Notes: generated from the sequence alone by a model not told the origin. Shown: positions 47,131-59,100, numbered from the stretch's first letter. The stretch: DNA of 64,000 bases from Sipunculus nudus (GCA_026874595.1 CM049315.1:14597664-14661663), one strand, 5' to 3'. Program-made: numbers and translations.

Positions 47131-47273
47131 ACTTAATAGTTTTCAAATTTATTAGGCCTTGACCTGGACATATTGTTTTATCATACATTGTTTACAAGAT
47201 TACATATTGTTTACAGTACATTGTTTACAGGATTTATCTCAGTGGTTTTTTGTTATTGTTTTGAAATCTTTAC

Positions 47274-48245
47274 ATGGCAGATTTCAAACCTGAGACATTT
47301 GTTGACGATCCGGACCCTGATCAACTTGAACAGTTGTCAAAAGACCAGTTGTTGCGTTTGGGACAACACTTAGGGCTAAGTTTGAAAAAAACTTTGAGAA
47401 AGCCTGATATCATTGCTAAAATCTTGCAAAGATCTAGTTAGCAAAGGTTTAATTGAAGAGACTGAAGTTGAAACATAAAAAAATGAGCTAGCATTAAAAC
47501 AGTTAGAATTAGAAAAGCAAAGAGAAGAGAGGGAATTAGAAAAAACAAAGAGAAGAGAGGGAAGAACATGAAAGGTTAGAAAGAGAAAGACTAGAAAAAG
47601 AAATAGAAAGAGACAGACTAGAAAAGAAAAAGAAATTGAGTTAAAACGACTGGAGTTAGAAAAACTTAAGTAGAACATAGTCTTCGTGCTGCCCCAACTC
47701 ACAGTTTTGATGTTACTAAACATATTAGACTTGTCCCACCTTTTCAAGAAAACCAGGTTGATAAATATGATTTACACTTTGAGAAGGTAGCTGAAAATTT
47801 AAAATAGCCTAAGGAAAATTGGACTATGCTGTTACAAAGTGTATTGACTGGCAAAGCCAGAGAAATTTATACAGAGCTTTCAGTAGAAGCTGCTGCTGAC
47901 TATGACCTGGTAAAACGGTTAATCCTAAAAGATTATGAATCAGTTCCAGAGGCTTACCCCCAGAAATTCAAAAATTGGGAAAAGCGCAAAGAACGGACCT
48001 ACGTCGAATTTGCCAGGACAAAAGAGCAGTTGTTTGGTCGCTGGTGTAGTTCTAAAAATGTAATGAAAGATTATGACAATTTCCGCCAGTTGATTATGCT
48101 TGAAGAATTTAAGCGCTGCATTAACGCAGATGTTAAAACTTTTCTCGATGAGAAAAGTCCTGAAACACTTGACATTGCTGCTCAATTAGATGATGATTAT
48201 TCATTGACACACAAAATGACCTTTACTAGCAAATCAAACCAGTAA
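47274..48245 (+). pseudogene. gag of the Gmr1-like element (broken), with SCAN-like segment
   Basis: Starts at ATG 47274 (MADFKPETFVDDPDPDQLEQ). An extra base near 47428 leads to TAG at 47439. The continuation in other frames is a long charged coiled-coil-like stretch of E, K, R and L up to about 47680. The last open part, 47826-48245, is preceded by an in-frame TAG at 47805 where a tryptophan-rich KPENW-type motif is expected. This part is helical: it includes YPQKFKNWEKRKERTYVEFA and then FRQLIMLEEFKRCINADVKT, FLDEKSPETL and AAQLDDDY. That spacing of L, LEEF, I, V, L and P follows the vertebrate SCAN domain, which is known to derive from Gmr1-like gag. The product would be the capsid protein. 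Confidence 0.85.
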
Positions 48246-48402
48246 CAAACAAGAATGTAAATCAGAATGTAAAAAAGTAGTTTAAAGCGCAGTCACCCAG
48301 TACTAGCAGTCCTGACAGTTCATCAAAGCCCATAGCTATACATCTCAGTCTACATCCACTGTGTCTAAGTCCAACAAAGACCAGTCATTTTCAAAGAAAA
48401 TC

Positions 48403-48444
48403 TGTAATTACTGCAAGAAGGAAGGTCATCTAATATCTGACTGC
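48403..48444 (+). pseudogene. gag zinc knuckle
   Basis: CNYCKKEGHLISDC is a perfect CX2CX4HX4C nucleocapsid-type knuckle that binds RNA. It lies after the capsid stop at 48243, so it is separated from the capsid ORF by frameshift. An acidic, Ser-rich linker follows to about 48880. Confidence 0.85.
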
Positions 48445-48883
48445 TTGAAACTTGCGAATAGACCAAATATCAAACCCTCTGGTTTTGTTTCAAAATCTAT
48501 GCATAGCATAGAACAAGAGCCAGGCTCTTTTATGTAAATAAGGGGTACAACTCCTTTATTGACTCTAATAAAAAGTTTGATGCTACTGAGGCCCACGTGC
48601 CTTCTAAATCCAAAGAAGAATCCGTAGCTTGCGGGGTAAAAACCTCAGTTGATTCCTGCGAGGAATTAAAAAGGCTAGGTCCTTTCAAGACTCCTGCGAG
48701 TAGTGTTCTCTAAATGAGGCTTAGTCCTTTTATGACACTTGCGAGAGTATTTCAAATGAGGCCAGGTCCTCTTATGACAAACAAAAGTTTGTTTCTGCTG
48801 AGGAAAATTCCTCTGTTGACTCCCACGAGGAGTTTGGTGATAAAAAGGATATAGATTCCTTAGATGACTTTGAAACAGAGTTT

Positions 48884-49555
48884 ATGACTGACACCTTCAA
48901 TGTCAGTTCTTTGTTTGATGAGGTTGAGGTGGTAGATTCCTCTCCTGACTCTGAAATGGATTTATTTGAGCCATTCATACGTGATGGTTTTGTATCACTT
49001 TCAAGTGATTTTTCAGATTCTACCCCTATTAGAATTTTGAGGGACACTGGTTCAGGCCAGACTCTCCTGTTAGCAAACACTTTGCCATTTTCTAATAGGT
49101 CCTTTATTGGTGCACATGCACTTGTCAATGGTGTGTTTTCAGACAGTCACACTTCAGTTCCGCTTCACAGTATCCATTTAAAGTCAGATTTGATTTCTGG
49201 GAATATTACTGTGGGCATAAAAACTACTTTACCCTTTAAGGGAATTCAGTTGCTACTAGGCAATGATGGTGCAGGTGATAATGTGCAGCCTGTACCGATA
49301 GTGACGGAAAAGCCGTCATTTAATCAGGACACTGATCAGGAAAGTCAGGTAATTCCTGGTTTGTATCCTTCATGTGCTGTAACTAGATCTATGGCCAAGA
49401 AAACCACACATGAGGATAATGGTCCAGATAATAACACTCTGGGAGTCACTATAGTGACTCGTCTAATGACTCGCCCATACAGGATACAGCATTCTCAAGG
49501 TCAGAACTTATTGCAGAACAGCATAAAGACCCTGATATTTCATGTTTTTTCCTAG
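48884..49555 (+). pseudogene. Retropepsin-type protease region of pol
   Basis: Open for 223 codons. The active-site motif RDTGSGQTLLL (catalytic D codon 49043-49045) is followed by the hydrophobic TVGIKTTLPFKGIQLLLGND, the expected flap-to-LLG.D end of Ty3/Gypsy proteases. The aspartate and glycine are intact. The C-terminal linker runs through ITRSMAKKT-like and IVTRLMTRP-like text and ends by frameshift just before the integrase. The enzyme would cut Gag-Pol and act as a homodimer. Confidence 0.85.
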
Positions 49556-50735
49556 GGTAGTTTCTAAAGATGAGCTGTCACAGAACCCAGTTTGTTTCTA
49601 TGTAAAAAATGAAGTGCTTATGCGTAAAGGGCGACCACCTGATATATGCGCTGATGATGAGTGGGCCATCAAACATCAAATAGTAATGCCCAAAAGCTTT
49701 CGCAGTGAAGTTCTAAGCATGGCACATGAGGCTCCTTTGTCTGGCCATTTAGGTATATATAAAACTTATAAGAAAGTTAGTAAACACTTCTATTTGCCTT
49801 ACCTCAGGGAAGATGTTGTACAATATTGTAAATCATGCCATACATGCCAGATGGTAGGCAAGCCCAATCAGAATCCTCCTAAAGCCCCATTAAGGCCTAT
49901 TCCTGCTTTCGAGGAACCATTCAGTAGGATTATTGTTGATTGTGTTGGACCACTGCCCAAAACAAAATCTGGACATGAATACTTGCTAACAATTATGTGC
50001 GCATCTACCAGGTTCCCTGAGGCAATACCATTGCGCAAAATTAATGCCAAAAGTGTTGTCAAAGCTCTGACCAAGTTTTTTACAACTTTTGGATTACCAA
50101 AATCTGTCCAGTCTTACCAAGGGTCTAATTTTATGTCTTGCTTATTCCAACAGGTTATGCTTGAGCTAGGTATAAAACAGTACAGCTCTTCGCCATATTA
50201 TCCTGAAAGTCAGGGCGCCCTCGAGCGTTTTCACCAGACATTAAAAAACATGATCAGGACTTATTGCTATGACACACAGAAAGACTGGGACGAAGGAATG
50301 CACATATTGCTGTTTGCTGTCAGAGAATCCCTTCAAAAGTCCTTGGGTTTCTGTCCCTCTGAACTAAGTTTCGGACATGGACCTCGAACGGAACTTCCAT
50401 TGAAACTGCTTAAAGAAAAACTCTTGTGTGAAAATCCTGATTCTCTTAGTTTACTGCAGTATGTCTCAGACTTTCGCACTAAATTATACAATGCTTGTGA
50501 GATTGCAAAGTCAAATTTAAAATCCGCACAAAGTAAAATGAAAACAAAGTATGACAAGCACACTGTAAGTAGGACGTTTGAGCCTGGTGAAAAGGTCCTT
50601 GCCTTACTTCCAATCCCTGGCAGACCCCTGCAAGCTAGGTGTTTTGGTCCTTACATTGTTGACAAGAAAGTCAGTGATTTAAATTACATACTATTGACAC
50701 CAGATAGACGTAAGAAGAATACTGTGCCATGTTAG
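49542..50735 (+). pseudogene. Integrase, placed upstream of RT, active site damaged
   Basis: 397 codons. The HHCC zinc domain is visible as HEAPLSGHLG...CKSCHTC. The catalytic core starts with IIVDCVGPLP (first D). The second aspartate, normally in S-D-Q-G-S-N-F, is Tyr here (SYQGSNF, TAC at 50115-50117). The final E (GALERFHQ) follows exactly 35 residues later, so this is a DD35E core with D2 lost. A GPY/F-type C-terminal module is present (KVLALLPIPG...RCFGPYIVDK). Its last motif, HVSMLKPYYDR, is in the next frame, so a frameshift separates it. The role is strand transfer of element DNA into the host genome. Confidence 0.95.
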
Positions 50736-50736
50736 C

Positions 50737-51576
50737 ATGTTAAAACCATATTATGACAGAAATAGCACATCAGATGTTGTACAAAATGTTACTGCTGTTA
50801 ATTGTGTAAACACTGACCCTTACCCAGTTAAAGTAGATACTGATTGTAAGTGTGATGTAGACATTCGGTGTGGTACAGTACCATTAAAAAACTCAGACTT
50901 GCTTAACAACCTGGATGCCAAACTGTCACACCTTACCGCACAACAACAACAAGACCTCAAGAACCTGCTGCGGAATTATGAACATTTGTTTAGTGACATT
51001 CCAACGCGAAATAACATGTTGTGCCATGACGTCGATTTTGGCGAGGCAAGCGCAGTCAAGCAATATCCATATAGACTGAATCCAGAAAAGCAAAAGTATC
51101 TACTGGATGAGATTCAATATTTGCTGGACAATGATTTTATTGAACCTAGTAACAGCAACTGTAGTTCACCATGTATTCTTGTGCCAACACCTGATGGAAG
51201 TTACCGTATGTGCACAGATTATCGAAAACTATACTCTGTCACCAAGACTGACACGTTCCCGATTCCGAGGATCGATGATTGTATTGATAGAGTCGGTAGC
51301 TCCAGATATGTCTACAAGTTTGACTTGCTTAAAGAATTCTGGCAAGTTCCGCTGACAGAACGAGCGAAAGAAGTGTCCGCATTTGCGACGCCGCAAGGAC
51401 TGTACATATATAAAGTTATGCCGTTTGGCATGAAGAACTCGCCAGCCACGTTTCAGCGCCTCGTCCATATGGTTGTCAAGGACATTCAAGACTGTGACGC
51501 ATATATTGGTGACCTTATCGTGTACAGCGGCACCTGGGAGAAACATTCTTCGGGACCTCTTCGAAGGACTCAGTGA
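50737..51576 (+). pseudogene. Reverse transcriptase, catalytic motif mutated
   Basis: 279 codons. After an N-terminal linker, VDFGEASAVKQYPYRLNPEK leads into the fingers. Then come SYRMCTDYRKL, FPIPRIDDCID, YKFDLLKEFWQVPL, YIYKVMPFGMKNSPATFQRL and the active-site region AYIGDLIVYS. Two positions are abnormal for the family: the second residue of the catalytic DD pair's first aspartate is Gly (GGT at 51508-51510 gives YIGD for YIDD), and KGYWQ is KEFWQ. The thumb and connection region continues in other frames to about 51839 (IMRFLGMVGYYRKFCPNFS). Confidence 0.95.
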
Positions 51577-51635
51577 AGCACGTCTGACCGTCAACTTAGT
51601 AAAATCTGAGTTTTTTTCATGCACAAGTAACATAT

Positions 51636-52300
51636 TTGGGTCATATTGTACGGCAGGGTCAGGTCAAACCTGTTGATGCTAAGATAAGTGCTATTTTTGC
51701 ATTTGCTAGACCAGAAAACAAAAAGCAAATAATGCGTTTTCTTGGTATGGTTGGATACTACAGGAAGTTTTGTCCAAATTTTTCTGCTGTAGCTGAACCT
51801 TTGACTAATTTGTTAAAGAAGAAACAAAAGTTTGAATGAAATTTTCAGTGTGAAAATGCATTTCAGAATTTTAAAACCAATTCTGCAAAGTTCACCAGTT
51901 TTAGCAGCTCCAGACTTTTCTGTACCTTTTAAGATAGCTGTAGATGCTAGTGATACTGCTGCTGGTGCTGTGTTGTTACAAGAAGGCAATGATGGCATAG
52001 ATCATCCAATTTGTTATTTCTAAAGAAAGTTCAATGCAAACCAGAAAAACTACTCCACTATTGAAGAAGAATGTTTGGCTTTGATTTTGGCGTTGCAACA
52101 TTTTGAGGTTTATGTTATTTCATCAGTCAGGCCTATCATTGTCTTCAGTGATCACAATCCCCTCACGTTCATGAACAAGTTGAAGTGTAAAAATCAAAGA
52201 TTGTTGAGATGCAGTTTGTTCTTACAGGATTACAATCTTGATATCATACACATTTAAGGGAAAGACAATGTACTTGCTGATTGCTTATCGAGATGTTTAT
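51636..52300 (+). pseudogene. RT connection and RNase H region
   Basis: FLGMVGYYRKFCPNFS is the conserved Ty3/Gypsy connection motif. RNase H follows with DASDTAAGAVLLQEG (first D), YSTIEEECLALILALQHF (E), VFSDHNPLTFM (D) and DNVLADCLSR (last D). Stops at about 51837 (TGA for Trp), 52021 and 52255 break the frame. Nothing but non-coding sequence follows, so no domain lies downstream of RNase H. Confidence 0.9.
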
Positions 52301-52384
52301 GAAATGTTGTAAACAGAATGTTTATGTGATATTGTAGATAAGATGATTTTTGAGATGTTGTAAGGATTTAGTGATTGTGATCGC

Positions 52385-52417
52385 AAAAAGAAAGTTTTCC
52401 GTGAAAACTTTCTTTTT
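52385..52417 (+). other. Perfect 15-bp hairpin before the polypurine tract
   Basis: AAAAAGAAAGTTTTC, loop CGT, then GAAAACTTTCTTTTT. The stem is perfect despite decay elsewhere, and ends seven bases before the polypurine tract. Confidence 0.9.
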
Positions 52418-52423
52418 TCTTAC

Positions 52424-52434
52424 AGGAGGGGGAG
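52424..52434 (+). promoter_or_regulatory. Polypurine tract
   Basis: AGGAGGGGGAG directly before the 3' LTR. Confidence 0.9.
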
Positions 52435-53242
52435 TGTTACAGGTGCTCATTTTATTATATGACACGGGCGTAGCTCCTGTTGTGGCGCTCGTGTCTGGCC
52501 GCGTGTTACATTTTATGTTTAATCCGTACTGGTTGAACTCTCGTTGTCATGTGAGCCTTGGGTTTTCACGCCTGGTCGTGGGTCACGTGATGAGCCTGGT
52601 GTGTAGAGATACACGGCGCTGTTTTTCTAGAGAATTCCTTAAGCGCGTGTTTACTGTGATTGTGCAAGATCTTATAGACTGTTCGAGAAGTGGAAAATTC
52701 CCGGCTTGAGGTGTGAAGGTATATAAAGGGACTGTGTTTTAGAAGAGGGCAGACAGCAGAGCAGATTCCAGCGGACGTAGAAGCGTGATTCTAAGACCTT
52801 ATCCGACGAATGCGGCAATTATACATTTTCAAGGACTTTCTCCTGGATTTTATGCATTTGGACTTCAGTTTACTTTCTGGATGTTACAAGAGCTTTACAC
52901 TGGACTGTCATTCTCCAAGAGTTTACATTTAAGGGACTTCTCGTTGTGATGGTGTTGGTATCCAGGTACTGTGCACATACATTATTTTTCTCTGTGATTG
53001 TATTGACTTGTTGCTATACCGCTGTTTTAATGTATAATTGTATTGATTTTGTGTATTGTATTGTTAGGGTTGTTTAAAGAAAATAATTTTAGTTATTTGT
53101 TTACAAAAAAACCGCTGGCTTCTTTATTCATTCCCCTAGGCATTTCCCACTGCCTAGTGTTGCAGAATCTGATTTTTTTTACAGAATTTTTACAGAATTT
53201 GTGTTCGTCATACGTGATCTGTTTATATTAGGTTCCGTAACA
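52435..53242 (+). repeat. Gmr1-like 3' LTR
   Basis: 808 bp, TGTTACAGGTGC...GGTTCCGTAACA. It is followed by the GTAG target duplication. Confidence 0.95.
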
Positions 53243-53246
53243 GTAG

Positions 53247-54514
53247 ACAGTCAATGGGTTTAAATAACAAACAGGGTCTTACATCGAATGTGACATCTGT
53301 TATACTTAAGTACGGAAGGAGCGGTCAGTGCCAGATGTGCTGGAATTATTGCGGAGAATTTGACCCCTAACAACCAGTGAGCCATATCCAGGATTCATTA
53401 TGAATAAGAGTTTACATATATCGCAAGGGAAAGGCTTAAAATCCTTGCCAGGAATGACTCATGCGGGTTTCACATGGGAAGGAAATACGATATGAAGATA
53501 CTGGGAGGATACGGAGGCCTGCCAGAAACAAGGGCTAGGTCCATCCGTGGCGGCAGATTTGCTGCGATTAGACATGTAGTGGAGGAAGCATGAGCGGCCA
53601 AGATTATATCAAATTAAAGAAGAATACTAATTATAACAATTTTTTGACAAATATAAATCTTTATATTACGTACATGATTTTTGATACAAGTGAATAACAG
53701 CTGTTCATTAAGTGTGCATTACGACCTATTGATTTTGTCTATAAGGAAGACCTAGACGAGCGCTAGCTATTTGCTTTTATTTTATTAAAATTTCCAAAAT
53801 CCAGTTTCATTTTGAAATCTTGGTTTGTATATTCTAAAGTATTTATTTATAATTATCCTTCTTGATAGGATTTTATTATTTTCGCATATAATCCAGACGT
53901 TAATCATTTATTATTTTTTTTTTCAGGTTAAATATTGGCATATCACCAACATGCTGACGGCTTCCTTAGCAAATACTACTTCTTTAAAGTTAAAAAGTAA
54001 AAAATCAGCGAATGCTCGATCACAATATTTAAAAAGAACCATAGTCAAGCAGGGCTGGTAAGCGTCCACAGCTTAGACTTCACTGACTTTGTTTCGCTCA
54101 GACCGGAGAGCTTAACAATGCGTTTCAGACCACGGATACTTTGAACTGACCGTTCCATTCCTAACATCGACGTAGTCAGTTACAAGCAGGGTCAGGGTGA
54201 CCTCACAGATGGGTCCAGTCGATTGCCACATTAATTGAACCCTTGACAGCTTGGTTGGCCGGAGTAGGGCCGGACCTAAGCTTACAGGAACCGGCAGCAA
54301 ATTGCTTCTTCAAGCGGGGCTTCATAAGATTTCCCAGTAAACCCTGGCCACCAATTACATATCTAATGACAGAATTAATAGCTCACTGAACCCAAGGTCT
54401 CCTTGTCCACGTCGGAATAAAGTTATGTGGCCCCCCTGTAAGTGATTCTGCAATAGATGAACCAGGATAACCGATATCTACAATGGAGGGTGAAAAATTG
54501 TTTCCCAACCCACA
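53247..54514. other. Non-coding stretch
   Basis: No supported gene or repeat. Confidence 0.5.
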
Positions 54515-55695
54515 GTTATTGCGTCACATGATGGACTATGCCGAGATGACAGAGTGATATCACCGTTGCGTTACAATTTCTTTTTTTAGTAATTGTCTTA
54601 CATGAGGAAGTATACCGAGATGTCAGAGTGATATCACTGTCCAATTACAATTTTATATTTTAGTAATAGCATCACATTAAGGAGTCTACCGAGATGTCAG
54701 TGACATGACTGTTGCATTATTATTTCATTTTTTAGTAATTGCGATACATGAAGGAGTATACCGAGATGTTTTAGGACGTAACTGTTCCCTTACAGTTTTA
54801 TATTTTAGTAATTGCATCACATGAGGGAGTATACCGAGATGTCAGACTGACATCAGTCCCCTATTACAATTTCATTTTTATTAATTGTCTTACATTAGGG
54901 AGTATACCGAGATGTCAGAGTGACATCACTGTCCCATTTCAAGTCCATTTTTTAGTAATTGCGTTTCGTGAGGGAGTATACCAAGACGTCAGAGTGACAT
55001 CACTGTCCGATTTTAAGTCATTTTTTTTGTACTTGCGTTTCGTAAGGGAGTATACTGAGATGTTAGAGTGACATCACCGTCCCATTTCAAGTCCCTTTTT
55101 TTAGTACTTGCGATTCGTAAGGGAGTATACCGAGATGTTAGAGTGACATCACTCCTCGATTTCAAGTCCTTTTTTTAGTAATCGCGTTTCGTAAGGGAGT
55201 ACACCAAGACGTCAGAGTGACATCACTGTCCGATTTTAAGTCTTTTTTTTAGTACTTGCGTTTCTTAAGGGAGTATACTGAGATGTTAGAGTGACATCAC
55301 TGTCCCATTTCAAGTCCCTTTTTTTAGTACTTCCGATTCGTAAGAAGGATACTGAGATGTTAGAGTGACATCACTCTTCGATTTCAAGTCCTTTTTTTAG
55401 TAACCGCGTTTCGTAAGGGAGTATACCGAGATGTTAGAGGGACATCACTCTTCGATTTCAAGTCCTTGTTTTAGTAATTGCGTTTCGTAAGGGAGTATAC
55501 TGAGATGTTAGAGTGACATCACTGTTCAATTTCAAGTCCTTGTTTTAGTAATTGCGTTTCGTAAGATAGTATACCGAGATGTCAGAGTGATATCACTGTC
55601 TAATAACAATTTTAATATTTTAGTCATTGCGTCACATAAGGGAGTATACCGAGATGTAAGAGTGACATGACTGTTCAGTTACAATTTTTTTTCAG
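54515..55695. repeat. 74-bp minisatellite, 16 units
   Basis: Units begin at TACCGAGATGTnAGAGTGACATCACTG-type text at 54541, 54615, 54689, 54761, 54834, 54907, 54981, 55055, 55130, 55204, 55278, 55352, 55426, 55500, 55574 and 55649, so the period is 72-75 bp. The middle units (54981-55560) form a subfamily with TTTCGTAAGGGAG. Within it, two- to three-unit blocks repeat in the same order, showing recent block duplication. Confidence 0.95.
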
Positions 55696-55713
55696 TGACT
55701 GCATCAAATAAGG

Positions 55714-56157
55714 GCCACTCAGACATCTAGGTAGATTTTAACTTTCCGATATGACAAGGCCCGTCACTCAGACATGTAGGTAGATTTTAACTTTCCGATA
55801 TGACTAGGCCCGTCACTCAGACATCTAGGTAGATTTTAACTTTCCGATATGACAAGGCCCGTCACTCAGACATCTAGGTACATTTTAACTTTCCGATATG
55901 ATAAAGCCCGTCACTCAGACATCTAGGTAGACTTTAACTTTCCGATATGACAAGGCCCGTCACTCAGACATTTGGTAGACACTAACCTTTCATTATGACA
56001 GGACCTGTCACTCAGGCATCTAGGTAGATTTTTACTTTCCGATATGACGTGGCCCGTCAATCAGACATCTATGTAGACTTTAACTTTTCGAAATGAAGAG
56101 GCCTGTCACCCAGACATCTAGTTAGACTTTAACTTTTCGATATGACAACGCCTGTCT
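55714..56157. repeat. 49-bp minisatellite, 9 units
   Basis: Units with CCCGTCACTCAGACATCTAG and then TTTTAACTTTCCGATATGAC start at about 55720 and recur every 48-49 bp to 56111. The first five are nearly identical and the last four more diverged. No similarity to the adjacent 74-bp unit is evident. Confidence 0.95.
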
Positions 56158-59100
56158 GTAACACCATTAAAGATGTGAACGAAAAGTCAAACCAACTGAC
56201 TGAAACACTCATATACGTACACTCTAAAAAGTGAATAAGACATATGTTTTCAATAAAAGTAAATATATTTAAGAAAGAAGACATATTCTCTGGAGAGGCG
56301 TTCAATATGTACGAGCACTGGTGATTGCTAACGTCTGATAAAACACAGAAATGAGCATCAAGTCCGTTAGACACACAACAGAGAGCATGACCATCGTGAA
56401 CACGTGACATCGGAATATTGCACTGGTCGTCTCTTTGCTCTCCCGCGCTGTGTACATAGTACAATCAGTCCACTTTTTACAAGGAGCCCCGAACACCAAC
56501 AGTCCTTCGCTGGAGTTTCCTCGTTTACCTCAGTTCACGTAACAGGCACAGCCTATTCTATCTGGACTTAGAATCAATGTCTTTCACAGCTGATGTCCTC
56601 GGAAATATCCAGTTCTAGGTAGCAAATTATGATTGAACACAGTGATATTCACTACCTTTAGAGTTACGCACTTTAATAAAGTCCTCGGTCCGTTCCTGGA
56701 AGCCTTCACAAAGGATTAAGCTGCGACTAGAAACACCGTAGAATACTGTAAATGAAAGGCATAGTCAAAACCGTTCATGTGCTGACAAACATATCGCTGC
56801 ATTGATCTCAACACTTGGCTGCATGATGCGGGAATAAGTTTGCCTGATCAGATTGCGTGAGCGTATGTTATTAGCGTAATATTAAAATTTTGTAGTGGCA
56901 TAGGAAGTAATTATTTCGCCCTTGTAATTTTAGGTCGCCTTAAAAGTAGGCCAGCAACGCTTTTTCATCATCATCGACGACGCTTTCGACTAAAAAAAAT
57001 ATTTTTTGTACATTGTTTGTACAGTAACCAATAGATAAAGGCGGATTGAGCAGGCCAGGGTACAATAATGTTTGCTTATTACAAAACGTGGCCTTTCATC
57101 AGCTGAAGGCATATTCAAAATAGTATTGGGCAGCATGGTGACATTTTCTAGCAAGATATTAATAGTTAATAATAAAGGCCATCTGTAGCATATAACAAGA
57201 TAAGATATAAAAAAATATTGCTTCATTTTTATTTGATGTATATTAAAAGGTTTGTTTACCATTTCTACTAGCTTTCAGACATGACCTTATCGCCGACGGA
57301 TAGCCAGCCTGGAAAATAATCATTTTATTGTCTAATTATTATCAGCTTGAGGATCAGAGCGTCCATATTGTATGCGTTCCTTCATATATATATATATCTA
57401 ATATCAATCTGTATAATTTCACCAAAAAAAGGTATCTTCTTTGAGTCATATTGTTATTGTGTGCGTGACGTATTTAGCTCTCGTCGTGTAACTCTTGGTG
57501 ATCCTTCGGAAACGTATGCGAATCAACGGACACTATTTGTAGCCGATGTTACAGTATACATGTCATAACGGTCTAGTATTATTTCTCCATGGTTTAGCGT
57601 CTTCAAGTTCCAAACTGTACTCGAGTCATCCTTACCTGCGAACCATATCTTTTACAAGTCTTTTTAGGTGTCCTTTTCGGAAACATGACCAAACATAATG
57701 TGTATGGCAGGCTCAATCAATACATGGGTATTAATCAATGTAACATTATATTGTATGGAATAAAACCCATTTTCTTATATTTGCCGTTGTCGATATCATT
57801 TTCACTCACTGTCGTTCGCATTTCCGTCAAGTATGCGACTCATTGTCAGACTCTTTGTCACACCCGAGTAATGTAGGAAAGGAAGTAAACCATCGTCCTT
57901 GTGTGCCGTTCGATCGGACAAAGTGAAAAGCTTGTCCACGTTAAATGTTGATCCATTTATCTGACGGCATCCTGTCGGTTCCTTGTGAGTTTAAACAGAG
58001 TCCGTTATGTTGTCACTCTGTCCATTATCTGTGGCTGGTTGTTTATAATATATGTCAGTCTGTGACAGGTTGAGTGTCACCGTGTCTCATGACCAACTGC
58101 TTACATTTCATTCTACATAACATAGCTGGCAGTTGTAGATATATAGTTGAAGTGTACCAGTAGCTGGTGGTGTAGGCTGTGTAAAATAGATCTTGTTTAG
58201 AGTGAATGCAAAAAAGCCCGTATACACTAAAGCAAAGGTACCCTCCCCCCATCCACCTTCTAAATGACGGTAATGCATTAACGAACGTGATACTCTTGCG
58301 GTGCGCTGATCAGCAATTTTTACACATATGTTGACTATAATGTTAATAACGCAAGTTTCTGACGTACAACAACATGCTTGTAAAAGATACACTTGTTAAA
58401 ATATAACACGGCTGCACAGAAGACCATTCGCACGGAAGGACTTACAATCACAGCATTAACCGTCTACCCTTAGGTACGGCCTGATTACAGGTGATAACGT
58501 AGTTTAAATAGCTGATTACAGTAGTTTATACAGGTAGTCACACCTAATCAAGTACAACAAGTCCCTAATTAACATTTAGGTAAAAGAATGTCAGGACAAT
58601 TTCTTTTTCATGCTGTGGCGCCCCAGCTTGAGCAGTCATGTTCAATAGTTTCCTGAAAATACCGGCCATATTGTAATATAAATGAATTCGACGAGCATTT
58701 ATTACACCTTAAACTCACAGACACCCGGCGTTCGTTTAACTGAATTGTTGCACTAATTCATAGTGAAAAATTAATGCAATATTTACTGCAGATTTCATCA
58801 TTTATAAAACAGCTAATTTCCATTTCCTACTGATAGACATTGACAAAAAATTAAAAAGGATTATACACCGGTGATTACTTAAGGTCACATGATTGCACTA
58901 AATGGACATAATACATTTCACATTTAATATATATTTCATATGTAAAATATTCAAATGTAACTCAATCTCTGATTGGGTGGTTCCTAATGTGTTGGCTCTT
59001 GTTGGCTCCTCTCACCCTGAGGTTGAAGACCTCACCTTGAGGTTGAAGAAATATCTTGTTTAAATAAACCGGGTTGGCAGATATAAAATATATATTTTAA

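Larger units (their letters stand above)
46290..53246 (+). mobile_element. Gmr1-like Ty3/Gypsy LTR retrotransposon with 4-bp TSD
   Basis: The full-length element is 46294-53242, flanked by GTAG (46290-46293 and 53243-53246). Order: 5' LTR, tRNA-Pro primer site, gag, protease, integrase, reverse transcriptase, RNase H, hairpin, polypurine tract, 3' LTR. Integrase upstream of reverse transcriptase is the hallmark of the Gmr1 group, first described from cod and other deuterostomes, within Ty3/Gypsy. There is no envelope ORF. The LTRs differ at roughly 20 positions plus small indels, about 97 percent identical by eye. All ORFs carry stops or frameshifts, and catalytic residues are lost in both integrase and reverse transcriptase, so the copy is dead. 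Confidence 0.95.

Noticed and set aside
47376-47747. 123-codon minus-strand ORF rich in Phe, Leu and Ser
   Set aside because: It is the antisense of the charged Glu/Lys/Arg-rich gag stretch of the Gmr1-like element.
54515-56157. CRISPR-like array
   Set aside because: Units are contiguous 74-bp and 49-bp tandem repeats without unique spacers, in an animal-type genome.
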